Shown here in pieces: positions 32,827 to 42,407 of a stretch of DNA of 64,000 nucleotides; the stretch's first letter is position 1, and each line of letters starts with the position of its first letter. The position numbers and the translations under genes are program-made. The DNA is from Paraburkholderia megapolitana (GTDB lineage Bacteria > Pseudomonadota > Gammaproteobacteria > Burkholderiales > Burkholderiaceae), in NCBI RefSeq assembly GCF_007556815.1, contig NZ_CP041743.1, positions 124,001 to 188,000 on the forward strand, read 5' to 3'. The notes under the pieces were generated by a model. It was not told where the DNA came from and searched no databases. It was given only the letters and a program-made list of their open reading frames with translations.

Positions 32827-35010
32827 ATGTCGCTACCGCGACCGACAGGGCCGGTAATCGCGTTCGGCCGCTACCGGCTATTGCAGAACCCTGTGCGCCT
32901 CGTCGCCGACGAAGCGCGCGTCGACATGAGCGGCCGTGCGCTCGAACTGCTGCTCGCACTCGCCGAAGCCAGGGGGCGTTCGGTTCCGTTGGCCGAACTC
33001 GCGCGGCGCGCATGGTCGCGCGGCGCGGTCGACACGAACACCGTGCAGGCCCAGGTGTCGGCACTGCGCCGCGCGCTGGGTGCGGACCGCGATCTGATTG
33101 TCACCGTGCCTGGTTACGGATATCGCTTCGCCGGCACCTTGCAGTTTCTCGACGATGCCGGCCCCGCCGTTCGCGCGAATCCGGTTACCAATGTAAGTGT
33201 CGCCACGCCGAAACCGCCCCCACTGCCGCTCATGCTGCGCATGCCCGTTCGCACCACGCCGTTCATCGGTCGTCATGCGGAACTGTCGGAACTGCTCGGG
33301 CTCGTGTCGCTTGCGCGTGTCGTGACGCTCGCGGGCGAAGCCGGTCTCGGCAAACGCCGGCTCGCGTACGAAGTCGCGCGGCGGCTTGCGGCACACGTGC
33401 CCGACGGCATGGTCGCGGTCGCGTTCACACCGCAACTGCAGGCGGACAGTCTCGCCGATACGCTCGCGATAGCACTGCGCGTGCCGGCCGAAATCGGTGC
33501 GACGACCCACGAGCGCCTGCTGTCGGCGATCGGCGACCGGCGCCTGCTGCTGATCGTCGATTGCTGCGAGACGCTGCGCAAACCGGCCGGCTATCTGCTC
33601 ACGACGCTCGTCGAGGCAGCGCCGAACCTGCGCGTGATCGCCACGGCGAACGCGCCGCTGTCCATTGCCGGCGAACACGTCGTGCCGCTTGGACCGCTGC
33701 GCATCCCCAGACACACGCGGCTCAATGCGAGCGAAGCGCCGGAACTCGACTCACTGCGGCTGCTGTTCGCACGGCTTACCGTGTTGCTCACGGCGCTGCC
33801 TGCTGCGCTCTCGGCGGTTTTACCTTCCGTCATAGCCGACACGCCGGGTCGCACGGCCTCGATGCGTGGCAGGGCCGATGCGGACCCGCTCGCCCTGTTC
33901 GACGCGGGTCACCTCGCACCGGACACGCTGGCCGCCGCCGCGTTGATCGCGCGTCGCCTCGATGGTGTGCCGCTTGCGCTCGAACTCGCCGCCGCAGCGA
34001 TCGCACGGCGCATTCCCGCCCACACGCCGTTCGATCCCGCGGTGCATTCGTTTGCACACGATCTCGATCGCCTGATGGCGCAGCGCACGGTCGGTGCAAA
34101 CCTGTTGCTGCTGCGCTCGACACCGCTCGCCGCGGTACTCGATCTGCAGATGGCCGCACTCGATGACGCGGCGCGCACGCAGTTCAGACGCCTCGGCGCT
34201 TTTCCGGGTGAGTTCACGCGCGCCTCGGCGACGCGGCTACTCGTGGAATTCGCTGCCTTGCAGACTGTGGGGCAGCCTCGTGCCGTGAGCGAAACATCGA
34301 GCGATCCGGCGCCCGATGTGCAGACTGATACGCAGATCGATACGCTGCTCGATGCAGGACTCATCGAGCGCATCGAGGGCGACGGCGAAACGACATTCTG
34401 TCTGCGCGGCCCGGTGCGTCAGCTGGCGCGCAATATCCTGTGGCAGCACGGCGAACTCGAATGTGCGGCCGCGGCGCATGCGCAGACGCTCGTGCCGCGG
34501 CTCGCCGCAAGCAGTTCGCGGCGCGCGCGCGTGCCTGGCGACGCGGTCGATCGCAACGACCTCGGCGATCTGCGTGCCGCGCTCGACTGGGCCGTGAGCA
34601 ACGACCGCTTCGAGATCGCGATTGCGCTGCTCGACGGCTCGGAACCGCTGTGGCGCGCACTCACGCTTCCCCAGGAATATCTGCGTGCAATCCGCGCGGC
34701 GCTCGCGCGCGTCGATGCGAGCGCAACCCGCCGCATGCGCGACGAAATGCGTTTGCGCATCACGCTTGCACGCGCATTGCCGCTTGCGCATGCGCCGCTC
34801 GACGAGATCTCCGCGGCATGGCAGGAAGCGTATGACCTCGCCAACGCATGTGCCGATAGCGCTTACCGGCAGCACGCACTGACCGGCCTCGTCGCGTCTC
34901 TGGCGAAGGCGGGCGACAGCGGACCTGTCACCGGCGAGCCGACACGCGACGACCGCACCGCGCGGGCAAGCGAAGCGGAAGAGTCACGCCGGGTACGTCG
35001 CGACGCTTGA
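32827..35010 (+). CDS. Winged-helix regulator with degenerate AAA/NB-ARC-like NTPase domain
   Basis: This 727-residue protein has an OmpR/PhoB-type winged helix at residues 10-103 (recognition helix NTVQAQVSALRRALG, wing VTVPGYGYRF). It is followed by an NTPase module of the AfsR/LuxR-like ATPase type and a long helical region. The P-loop at 170-177 reads GEAGLGKR, so the usual Ser/Thr after Lys is Arg. The Walker B region is LLLIVDCCE. The C-terminus ends soon after the helical region, without an obvious full TPR array, so it is shorter than many relatives. A TTG three bases upstream could be the start; ATG 32827 is preferred after GGAG. Targets are unknown. Confidence 0.75.
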   Translation: MSLPRPTGPVIAFGRYRLLQNPVRLVADEARVDMSGRALELLLALAEARGRSVPLAELARRAWSRGAVDTNTVQAQVSALRRALGADRDLIVTVPGYGYRFAGTLQFLDDAGPAVRANPVTNVSVATPKPPPLPLMLRMPVRTTPFIGRHAELSELLGLVSLARVVTLAGEAGLGKRRLAYEVARRLAAHVPDGMVAVAFTPQLQADSLADTLAIALRVPAEIGATTHERLLSAIGDRRLLLIVDCCETLRKPAGYLLTTLVEAAPNLRVIATANAPLSIAGEHVVPLGPLRIPRHTRLNASEAPELDSLRLLFARLTVLLTALPAALSAVLPSVIADTPGRTASMRGRADADPLALFDAGHLAPDTLAAAALIARRLDGVPLALELAAAAIARRIPAHTPFDPAVHSFAHDLDRLMAQRTVGANLLLLRSTPLAAVLDLQMAALDDAARTQFRRLGAFPGEFTRASATRLLVEFAALQTVGQPRAVSETSSDPAPDVQTDTQIDTLLDAGLIERIEGDGETTFCLRGPVRQLARNILWQHGELECAAAAHAQTLVPRLAASSSRRARVPGDAVDRNDLGDLRAALDWAVSNDRFEIAIALLDGSEPLWRALTLPQEYLRAIRAALARVDASATRRMRDEMRLRITLARALPLAHAPLDEISAAWQEAYDLANACADSAYRQHALTGLVASLAKAGDSGPVTGEPTRDDRTARASEAEESRRVRRDA

Positions 35011-35156
35011 GTTGGGCACCGCGCCCTGATGGGCCATGGTCGAGGACCCCGTCTCCCGGCGCACGATCGCAGGCAGTCGCCCGTTCGACGCTGCGAATCC
35101 AGGAGTCACGCACGCCAGATTGGCCCTATCAATGAGCGTCAATGGTCAATGGGCTC

Positions 35157-36275
35157 TCAATCGAACGACCACGCCTCCACCTGCTGCGCCGGCACACCCA
35201 CCGCCGCAGCCGCCGCGCAGATCTGCTGCCACGTGGCCGGATCGACGGGCACACCGTGCGCTTCGCGCTCTGCGCGCGTCGCGCGTTCCGGTTCGCCCGG
35301 CGCGAGAATCCGCTCGACACCATCGGCTAGCGGCGATGCCTTCACCCACTCGACAAACGCATCCGCTTCGGCCTCGGCGTTCGGTGCATCGAATGCCGCG
35401 GGGTCGATGATCACCGACAGCATGCAGTTGATGATCGCGCGGCTGTGATCCACCGTATCGGCATGCGTGGTGTAACCGCCGCTCAGCGCGCCGGCGAAAA
35501 TTTCGCACATCGCCGCAAGACCAAAACCCTTGTGGCCGCCAAACGGCGTCAGCGATCCGAACGGCGCCTCGAGCATGACTTTGGGTTCGCGCGTTGCGTG
35601 TCCCTGATGATCGATCAACGCGCCGGCCGGCACCTGCTTGCCCATGTTGTACGCAACGCGCGCCTTGCCGAAGGCGACCGTGCTGGTCGCGAAATCGAGC
35701 ACGAGCGGCGGCCGCCCTGCGCGCGGAAACGCCGCGCAAAACGGATTCGTACCGATGCGCCGATCGGCACCGCCGAACGGCGCGACAAGCGGGTCGCCCG
35801 CGACGTTGACGAAATGGAACGACACGAGCCCTGCCCGCGCGCACTGCTCGGCCCAATGCCCGATGCGACCGATGTGATGCGCGCCGCGCAGCGCGACCGC
35901 GCATACGCCGAGTTTCTGTGCGCGTTCGATACCGCGCTCCATCGCTTCGTAGGCAACGACCTGGCCAAAGCCCTTCACACCGTCGAGCGTCAGCACCGCG
36001 CCCGCGTCGCGCACAACCTGTGCGTGCAGGTTCAGTTTCAGCTGCCCACCGCGCAACGACTCGACGTAGCGCGGAATCATGCCGACGCCGTGCGAATCGT
36101 GACCGCTCAGATTCGCGGCCAGCAGATGGTCGGCGACCAGTTCGGCTTCGCGCGGCGCGCTGCCCGCCTGCTCCCAGATCGCGCGCACGATTGCGTGCAG
36201 ACGATCGACGGGAATGCGTAACGCGGGAGCAGGAGGAATGGCGGAGGCGGTGCGGGTATCGTCGGTTGGGTTCAT
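35157..36275 (-). CDS. Malate/lactate/ureidoglycolate dehydrogenase family oxidoreductase
   Basis: This 372-residue NAD(P)-dependent oxidoreductase belongs to the LDH2/MDH2 family. Signatures include the active-site region HDSHGVGMIPRYVE (residues 57-70), ALRGAHHIGRIGHW, and GHKGFGLAAMCEIFAGALSGG. The family reduces or oxidises 2-hydroxy acids such as malate, sulpholactate or ureidoglycolate; the substrate cannot be set. A 38-base gap separates it from the M20 peptidase gene upstream, so both may be transcribed together. Confidence 0.9.
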   Translation of the reverse strand: MNPTDDTRTASAIPPAPALRIPVDRLHAIVRAIWEQAGSAPREAELVADHLLAANLSGHDSHGVGMIPRYVESLRGGQLKLNLHAQVVRDAGAVLTLDGVKGFGQVVAYEAMERGIERAQKLGVCAVALRGAHHIGRIGHWAEQCARAGLVSFHFVNVAGDPLVAPFGGADRRIGTNPFCAAFPRAGRPPLVLDFATSTVAFGKARVAYNMGKQVPAGALIDHQGHATREPKVMLEAPFGSLTPFGGHKGFGLAAMCEIFAGALSGGYTTHADTVDHSRAIINCMLSVIIDPAAFDAPNAEAEADAFVEWVKASPLADGVERILAPGEPERATRAEREAHGVPVDPATWQQICAAAAAVGVPAQQVEAWSFD

Positions 36276-36313
36276 TCGGCGCAGTGGGTGAAGTCAGCGG
36301 GATCCGGCGGCCA

Positions 36314-37777
36314 TCACTGCGCCGCAGCGATCACTTCGGCAACGGTGGCGGTCAGCTTCCTGCCGTACGGCACATGCAGGAATTCGTTCGGCCCATGCGC
36401 GTTCGACTTCGGACCGAGCACGCCGCACACCATGAACTGCGATTGCGGGAATCCTTCCTTGAGCACGTTCATCAACGGAATCGTGCCGCCCTGGCCCATG
36501 TAGGCGACGTCCGCGCCGTAATGCTCGCGCGATGCGTCGTTGAGCGCGCTCGCAAGCCACGGCGCCACGTCTGGCGCGCTCCAGCCGGTCGCCGCACCGG
36601 CGTCGGCCTTGAACGTCACTTTCGCGTTATACGGCGGATCGAATTCGAGCAGCGCCTTCAGTTCGGCAACCGCCTTCGCCGCGTCGACGAGCGGCGGCAA
36701 CCGCAGCGACAGTTTGAACGCGGTGCGCGGACGCAGCACATTGCCCGCGTCGGCCAGCGCGGGCAGACCGGCTGCACCGGTCACCGACAGCGACGGACGC
36801 CATGTGGAATTGATCAATGCCTCTTGCGGATCGGTGGTAGTGGGCAACACGGGGCGGCCATCCTGGCCACACGCCCACGGCACGCTCTTCCACACGCTGT
36901 CGCCGAGAATCTGCGCGGTCGCTTCGGCTTCAAGCAGACGCTGCGGCGGAATTGCGCAGTGAAAACCCTTCGGCAGCAGGTTGCCGTTCGACGCATCTTC
37001 GAGACGCTCGAACAGTTGCCGCATGATGCGGAAGCTCGACGGCGCAACGCCGCCGTAGCCGCCCGAATGAATACCTTCGTCGAGCACCGCGACTTCGAGA
37101 TCGCCGGCGACGAGACCGCGCAGCGAGGTGGTCAGCCACAGCTGATCGTAATTGCCCGCGCCGGAATCGAGACACACGACGAGCCCGACCTTGCCAAGCC
37201 GTTCGCGCAACGCATCGACATACGGCAGCAGATCGTAACTACCCGATTCTTCGCAGGTTTCGATCAGCCCGACGCAGCGCGGCCGCTCGATGCCCTGCGC
37301 GTCGAGCGCGGCGAGCGCAGTCAGGCTCGCGTAGATCGCGTAACCATCGTCGGCACCGCCGCGGCCATAGAGCTTGCCGTCTTCGAACTTCGGCGTCCAC
37401 GGGCCGAGGTCGTTGCGCCAGCCGGAAAACTCAGGTTGCTTGTCGAGGTGGCCGTACAGCACGATCGTGTCGGTGCTGCCCGAGCGCGTGGCCGGCGTTT
37501 CGAAGAAGATCACCGGCGTGCGACCCGGCAGGCGCACCACTTCGAGCTTCAGTCCGCGCACCGGTTGCTGTTCGGCCCACGTGGCCGCATCGGTGACGAC
37601 GCGTTCGAGGAAACCGTGGCGTGCCCAGTCGGGATCGAATGCGGGGCTCTTCGCGGGCACGGCGATGTAGTCGGTCAGCGCCGGCACGATCTCGTCGTTC
37701 CATTTACGGTCGACGAACGCGCGCAGCGCATCGTGATCGACCTGGCGGTTCTGCTGGGTGGTGTCGTCGGAAATCAT
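36314..37777 (-). CDS. M20-family dipeptidase/metallopeptidase
   Basis: This 487-residue protein has the metal-site motifs of M20 peptidases: VLYGHLDKQP, GRGGADDGYA (bridging Asp), the catalytic pair CEESGS, CLDSG and the late His in NAHGPNEFL. A lid domain lies between about residues 210 and 390. The length fits cytosolic non-specific dipeptidase or carnosinase-like enzymes rather than the shorter ArgE or DapE. There is no signal peptide. Upstream 37778-38008 is a divergent promoter gap with nothing special. Confidence 0.9.
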   Translation of the reverse strand: MISDDTTQQNRQVDHDALRAFVDRKWNDEIVPALTDYIAVPAKSPAFDPDWARHGFLERVVTDAATWAEQQPVRGLKLEVVRLPGRTPVIFFETPATRSGSTDTIVLYGHLDKQPEFSGWRNDLGPWTPKFEDGKLYGRGGADDGYAIYASLTALAALDAQGIERPRCVGLIETCEESGSYDLLPYVDALRERLGKVGLVVCLDSGAGNYDQLWLTTSLRGLVAGDLEVAVLDEGIHSGGYGGVAPSSFRIMRQLFERLEDASNGNLLPKGFHCAIPPQRLLEAEATAQILGDSVWKSVPWACGQDGRPVLPTTTDPQEALINSTWRPSLSVTGAAGLPALADAGNVLRPRTAFKLSLRLPPLVDAAKAVAELKALLEFDPPYNAKVTFKADAGAATGWSAPDVAPWLASALNDASREHYGADVAYMGQGGTIPLMNVLKEGFPQSQFMVCGVLGPKSNAHGPNEFLHVPYGRKLTATVAEVIAAAQ

Positions 37778-38008
37778 GGGGGCGGTCCGGTGCGTTCAAA
37801 ACGAACATGATAGTCCCGTTGACCGCTCGCGTTAAAGACACCACGGCGCACCGCTGTGCATAACGGAGCGCTAACCCGCCGCATCGAACGTCGGTATAGC
37901 GCACGCATCGCAGCGCGAAAGCGGAACGAAACCCACCGACAGCGATTCGACAATCGCCGCCCAATCGCGCGACAATCTTGCTATCGAACCACCCGCCGGA
38001 GCGCGTAC

Positions 38009-38317
38009 ATGGGCAGTACCCTCATCGTTCAGATCGTCCTGGCAGTCTGCGCACTCGCGCTGTACTTCCTGCCGTCGATCCTCGCCGACCGGCGGCAGCG
38101 CCACGACGTGCTGACGATTGCGCTCTTCAACGCATGCGTCGGATGGACCGTGCTAGGCTGGCTGCTCGCGCTCTACTGGGCGTGGCAGCCGAATCCGCCG
38201 GTCAATCTAGCGGGCGATATCGTGAAGACGCGGCGCGTCGTGAGCATGCGCGCGTTTTCGAAGTCGTTGCTCGATCATGTGCAGACGCGGGTGTCGCGCT
38301 CACGGCCGCCGAAATGA
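38009..38317 (+). CDS. Superinfection-immunity-family small membrane protein
   Basis: This 102-residue protein has two transmembrane helices (VQIVLAVCALALYFLPSILA and NACVGWTVLGWLLALYWAW) and a short basic tail. The pattern LYFLPSILADRR plus FNACVGWTVLGWLLALYWA fits the family named for the T4 superinfection-immunity protein, common as chromosomal genes of unknown role. ATG 38009 follows GGAG. It is upstream of an epoxide hydrolase whose possible earlier start overlaps its stop. Confidence 0.78.
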   Translation: MGSTLIVQIVLAVCALALYFLPSILADRRQRHDVLTIALFNACVGWTVLGWLLALYWAWQPNPPVNLAGDIVKTRRVVSMRAFSKSLLDHVQTRVSRSRPPK

Positions 38318-38355
38318 ATGTCCAAGAACACGCATGCGACCGCGGAGACCCACCG

Positions 38356-39513
38356 ATGCAAGCCACGCCGTTCCAGATTTCGATTCCCGATTCCGAACTC
38401 GATGCACTCGCCCAGCGCCTGCGTCACACGCGCTGGCCGGACCAGTATGCGGGCGATGCGTGGGCGCTCGGCACCGATATCGCGTGGCTACGCGAACTGG
38501 TTCACTACTGGGCAACCACCTTCGACTGGCGCGCCGCCGAGCAACGCTTGAACCAGCAGCCGCAGTTCACCGCGCGCATCAACGGGCTGCGCATTCACTA
38601 TGTGCACCGGCGCGGCAATGGTCCGCAGCCGTACCCGCTCATCCTCACGCACGGCTGGCCCGGATCGTTCATCGAGTTCCTGCCGTTGATCGACCTGTTG
38701 TGCGATCCCGCATCGACAGGGGGCGACCCCGCCGATGCGTTCGATGTCGTCGTGCCGTCGCTACCGGGTTTCGGTTTTTCGGAGCGGCCTGCCGAGCCAG
38801 GTGTCGCAGCCGCGCAAACCGCCGATATGTGGGCCGAATTGATGCGCTGCCTCGGGTATGCGCACTTCGGCGCGCAGGGCGGCGACTTCGGTGCGTTTGT
38901 GTCGGCGGAGCTTGCGCGTCGGCATCCGCAGCAGGTCGACGGTGTGCATCTGAACTACCTGCCAGGATCGTACGAACCGTCGCTCGATGCATCCGCGCCG
39001 CCGCTCACCGATGACGAACGCGCATTCCTCGACGCAAAGAACGCGTGGGCCGCACTCGAAGCCGGCTACTCGCATGTGCACGCCACGAAGCCGCAGACCG
39101 CGGCCTATGCGCTCAACGATTCGCCGACCGGTCTCGCCGCATGGATCGTCGAGAAATTCCGTTCATGGAGCGATTGCGACGGCGACATCGAGCGCGTGTT
39201 TTCGAAGGACGAACTGCTGACCAACCTGTCGCTGTACTGGCACACGCAAACGATCAGTTCGTCGATGCGCTTCTATTGGGAAAACCGTCTGCAGCCGCTG
39301 CGCTTCGCCGCCGGCGAGCGCGTGAAGCCGCCACTCGGCTTCGCGCGTTTTCCGAAGGAGATCAGCCGGCCGCCACAGTCCTGGGTCAGGCGTGTGTTCG
39401 ATATCGCGCAGTGGAGCGACATGCCGCGCGGCGGTCACTTCGCTGCGCTGGAGCAGCCGGCGTTGCTCGCGGAGGAAATCCGACGGTTCTTCAGGGGGCT
39501 GCGTCAGCGGTAA
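38356..39513 (+). CDS. Epoxide hydrolase (alpha/beta hydrolase with EHN domain)
   Basis: This 385-residue protein opens with the epoxide hydrolase N-terminal pattern (FQISIPDSELDALAQRLRHT and WPDQ). It has the oxyanion motif HGWPGSF, nucleophile Asp in GAQGGDFGAF and catalytic His in PRGGHFAAL. This is the microsomal-epoxide-hydrolase-like branch. I prefer ATG 38356 because the EHN domain begins at once. The ATG at 38314, overlapping the upstream stop, would add 14 residues. Confidence 0.88.
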   Translation: MQATPFQISIPDSELDALAQRLRHTRWPDQYAGDAWALGTDIAWLRELVHYWATTFDWRAAEQRLNQQPQFTARINGLRIHYVHRRGNGPQPYPLILTHGWPGSFIEFLPLIDLLCDPASTGGDPADAFDVVVPSLPGFGFSERPAEPGVAAAQTADMWAELMRCLGYAHFGAQGGDFGAFVSAELARRHPQQVDGVHLNYLPGSYEPSLDASAPPLTDDERAFLDAKNAWAALEAGYSHVHATKPQTAAYALNDSPTGLAAWIVEKFRSWSDCDGDIERVFSKDELLTNLSLYWHTQTISSSMRFYWENRLQPLRFAAGERVKPPLGFARFPKEISRPPQSWVRRVFDIAQWSDMPRGGHFAALEQPALLAEEIRRFFRGLRQR

Positions 39514-39554
39514 CGTTGTATCGATAACGGCTCGGTACGTCGCGTCGCGTCGCG

Positions 39555-40448
39555 TCACGCCGCCAGCGCATCGCCCAGTTGCTCGGCCATCGTCTCCAGC
39601 ACCACAGCCTTGAACTTTGCCAGCGCCGGCTCCAGCGTGCGGTGTCGCGTATGCAGACAGGCCCTGAGCGGCCCGCTCACGATGGGCGGTAAACCGCTCG
39701 CCTCATTCCACACGCGCAATCGATCCGGCAAGCCCAGCGGCGTGCGCACGGTCACGCCCAGACCGGCTTCGATGGCTGCCCATAAGCCGTGCAGGCTCGG
39801 GCTGGTAAAGGCGATGCGCCACGCGATTCCCGCCTGGTCCAGCGAATCGAGCGCACGCTTGCGGAAGAAACAGGGCGCCTCGAAGGCAACAATCGGAATC
39901 GGCTCGCCGGGCTCCCAGACCGGCGTCGACGCGGCAGGACCGATCCAGACAAACGGCAACGCAGCCACGACCTCGGCGTCCTTGCGACTATCGTTGCCGA
40001 GTGCCAGGACAAGGTCCAGTTCCTCTTCGTCGAGACGCTCGAGCAGGCGCCGGTTTGCGTCCACCACGACGTCGATCAGCACCGACGGATGAGCCCTCTT
40101 GAAACGCCCCAGCGCAGCCGGTAGCCAGGCTTCCGCAAAGTCCGGCGGCAAACCAAAACGTACGCGGCCGGCCACGGCGCGCCCGCGGATCGTCGCTACG
40201 ACCTCATCGTTCAGATCGAGCATGCGCCGCGCGTACGCCAGCATGACGTCGCCCGCTTCGGTCAGCGCCAGCCCGCGTCCCTGCTTGACGAACAGCGGCA
40301 CCCCGACCTGTTCCTCCAGCTTGTGAATCTGCTGGCTCACCGCCGATTGCGATCGCCCGATGTATTCCGCGGCCTTGTTGAAGCTACCGAGCCGATGAGC
40401 GATGACGACAGTCCGCAGGACATCCATGTCCAGATTGGTATGGGCCAT
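39555..40448 (-). CDS. LysR-family transcriptional regulator
   Basis: This 297-residue protein has an N-terminal winged HTH (LRTVVIAHRLGSFNKAAEYI, RSQSAVSQQIHKLEEQVG) and a LysR substrate-binding domain. It is transcribed divergently from the lipocalin-like gene. An inverted repeat typical of LysR operators lies eight bases before its start (40456-40482), suggesting autorepression and control of the neighbour. Confidence 0.92.
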   Translation of the reverse strand: MAHTNLDMDVLRTVVIAHRLGSFNKAAEYIGRSQSAVSQQIHKLEEQVGVPLFVKQGRGLALTEAGDVMLAYARRMLDLNDEVVATIRGRAVAGRVRFGLPPDFAEAWLPAALGRFKRAHPSVLIDVVVDANRRLLERLDEEELDLVLALGNDSRKDAEVVAALPFVWIGPAASTPVWEPGEPIPIVAFEAPCFFRKRALDSLDQAGIAWRIAFTSPSLHGLWAAIEAGLGVTVRTPLGLPDRLRVWNEASGLPPIVSGPLRACLHTRHRTLEPALAKFKAVVLETMAEQLGDALAA

Positions 40449-40455
40449 TGTTCAG

Positions 40456-40482
40456 TTATTCCGATGTATATGAACGGAATAA
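40456..40482. promoter_or_regulatory. LysR-type inverted repeat operator
   Basis: TTATTCCG (40456-40463) and CGGAATAA (40475-40482) form a perfect 8-bp inverted repeat with an 11-bp spacer in the gap between lysR and the divergent lipocalin-like gene. Size and place fit a LysR recognition site. Confidence 0.7.
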
Positions 40483-40561
40483 TTGTATTTTATTATTTGT
40501 CCACCTGCCGTAATTTTCAGGGCGTGGCATGACGCTCAGATCATTTACGGGATTCCTCACC

Positions 40562-41086
40562 ATGAATAAACGCGCATTTTTCTGGATCGGTTGCACTGCT
40601 GCCATGGTGTCGCTGGCATCGCTCATGCTCGCGACGGCCCCTGCCCACGCGGAGATGAATACGGTCGATCTTCCCCTTGTCGGCACCTGGACACTAGTCA
40701 GCGCCGACGTGCAGCATACCGACGGTACACGCACGCACGACTACGGCCCGATGCCGAGAGGCATGCTCTTCATCGATGCGCAGGGGCACTATTCGCTGCA
40801 GATCTTCAACAGCGAACGCAAGCCATTCGCGTCCGGCGACAGGGACACGGCGACACCCGACGAGTACAGAGCCGCCGCGCTCGGCCTCAGTTCGCATTTC
40901 GGCATGCTCAGTGACGACCGATCGCGCAAGGCACTGACCTTTCATATCCACAAGGCCTCTTATCCGAACTGGGAAGGCACCGAACAGGTCCGCATTTATG
41001 AATTGAAGGATGGCGAATTGAGTTATCGCGTTCCGGCGCGCGCCAACGGCGATGTTCCCATCTCCGTCTGGCGTCATCTGAACTGA
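40562..41086 (+). CDS. Exported lipocalin-like protein
   Basis: This 174-residue protein has a signal peptide (MNKRAFFWIGCTAAMVSLAS...) ending AHA and a lipocalin-like barrel: LVGTWTLVSADVQHTDG opening strand, MPRGMLFIDAQGHYSLQIF, and YRVPARANGDVPISVWRHL. It matches the small lipocalin_5-type family, whose ligands are unknown. An in-frame ATG at 40529 is possible but would place extra residues before the signal peptide. Confidence 0.75.
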   Translation: MNKRAFFWIGCTAAMVSLASLMLATAPAHAEMNTVDLPLVGTWTLVSADVQHTDGTRTHDYGPMPRGMLFIDAQGHYSLQIFNSERKPFASGDRDTATPDEYRAAALGLSSHFGMLSDDRSRKALTFHIHKASYPNWEGTEQVRIYELKDGELSYRVPARANGDVPISVWRHLN

Positions 41087-41125
41087 AGCGCTTCATCTCC
41101 AATCACTCAATGCATCGCCACCGTT

Positions 41126-41692
41126 ATGAATGTACCGCTCGCTCCTGCCCTGCTGGCGCCTGGCCTCGGCGCCCGGATTCGCACGCGTCGAAGAATCATC
41201 AATCACACGCTGGAGCAAACCGCGACGGCCGCGGGCATGTCGACCTCGTTCCTGTCCCAGGTCGAACGCGACTTGACGACGCCCTCAGTGAGATCGCTCG
41301 CGAAAATCGCCGAAGCGCTGGATATGCCGATGCAGTACTTCATCGATGCCGCGGACATCTGCGTATCGCGCTCGCAGCAGCGGCAATGCTTCGGGCTGGA
41401 GGGTTCGGCCTGCTCGTTCGCGCATCTGACGGCGCCGCTACCGCATGGGCAATTGCAGAGCATCCTCGTGCGCATGCCGGCGGGCTCGCAACAGCCCGCC
41501 GTCACCACTCATGCGTTAGAAGAATCCCTGTTCGTGACCGCCGGCGAACTGACGCTTTCGCTGGAAAGCGAAACCCTCGTCCTGCGAGCCGGGGATGCAG
41601 CGTACTACCGATCGAACCAGGTGCATTGCTGGGCGAACGGTAGTGCCGCGGAAACTACCGTAGTCTGGACAGGTAGCCCTCGGCTCCTGTAG
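41126..41692 (+). CDS. XRE-family regulator with C-terminal cupin domain
   Basis: This 188-residue protein has an N-terminal HTH (IRTRRRIINHTLEQTATAAG, STSFLSQVERDLTTPS) and a small cupin barrel (LQSILVRMPAGSQQP, GELTLSLESETLVLRAGDAAYY). Proteins of this type sense small ligands such as amines or amino-acid derivatives. Its 3' end overlaps the converging DUF2158 gene by 38 bases. Confidence 0.9.
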   Translation: MNVPLAPALLAPGLGARIRTRRRIINHTLEQTATAAGMSTSFLSQVERDLTTPSVRSLAKIAEALDMPMQYFIDAADICVSRSQQRQCFGLEGSACSFAHLTAPLPHGQLQSILVRMPAGSQQPAVTTHALEESLFVTAGELTLSLESETLVLRAGDAAYYRSNQVHCWANGSAAETTVVWTGSPRLL

Positions 41693-41954
41693 CACCATGT
41701 CTCGCCGCCGCGACCCTGGCAGCCGCAGCGGGAATCGAACGCGGTTCGAGCTGCACGCGATCGCATTCGAACATTTCCTGACGCAATTCTCCGTGCGCAT
41801 CGAACCACTGGCAGATCAACCATTCGCCCGGCGCAGGCGCGACCGCACCCGCGTAGGTCACCGTCATGCGCGGGCCGCCGGTTTTGAGCGTGACGACGTC
41901 GCCCACCTTGAAGGCGAGCGATGCGTCGAATGCGTCAGGAGCAGCGGTAAGCAT
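41655..41954 (-). CDS. DUF2158 (YodC-like) small protein
   Basis: This 99-residue protein has the family pattern FKVGDVVTLKTGGPRMTV and CQWFDAHGELRQEMFECD. YodC-like proteins are of unknown function. The C-terminal ~30 residues are Ala/Arg-rich and overlap the XRE-cupin gene on the other strand. The overlap may mean that the real gene ends are tight rather than wrong. Confidence 0.8.
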   Translation of the reverse strand: MLTAAPDAFDASLAFKVGDVVTLKTGGPRMTVTYAGAVAPAPGEWLICQWFDAHGELRQEMFECDRVQLEPRSIPAAAARVAAARHGATGAEGYLSRLR

Positions 41955-42407
41955 TGAAGTCCCCGTTACTGGAGCGTTGCGTCAAGCGCGTTATACGAAG
42001 CGCGCCTGGTCGTTTAAATCACCTTTGCCGAAGACGTTCGACCGGCATGGATTTTTAAAGATTGCCGAAGATTAACAAACCATATTTCTGCCCGGCAAGC
42101 GCTTTTCATTAATATCGTTTTCATGATCGGGAAGTTTGAAACGGCGCACTCCGGGTCTTGCATCCTTTCGCTGGAATCGTTTCCCATAAAGGCTGACCGG
42201 CTGGTCGGAGAATGCCTTGGTTCCTCGATTCGAGCGCGGCACAATTTACTTTTCACCGTCTCTCGCCAGCGTAAAACATGCCGATCATATTCCTCGTTTA
42301 TGCCAATATCGTGTAAATCCCGATCAAACAGCTTTTTCAGATCAATAGCATTATTTGGTACTTACCCTTAATGCTCCGCCGCAATGCCGCTGCGACCTAT
42401 GCGTCAT
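41955..42407. other. AT-rich gap without a supported gene
   Basis: About 450 bases, clearly lower in GC than both neighbours. A weak plus-strand frame at 42123-42371 has unusual composition and no ribosome site. No terminator, tRNA or insertion-sequence end was seen. It may be a decayed remnant or acquired segment. Confidence 0.35.

Noticed and set aside
36314..37777. Long plus-strand open frame opposite the M20 peptidase
   Set aside because: It is a shadow of the peptidase gene, with low-complexity Arg/Ala composition and no recognisable domain.
42123..42371. 82-codon plus-strand frame in the AT-rich gap
   Set aside because: No ribosome site, odd Ser/Arg composition and no family resemblance.
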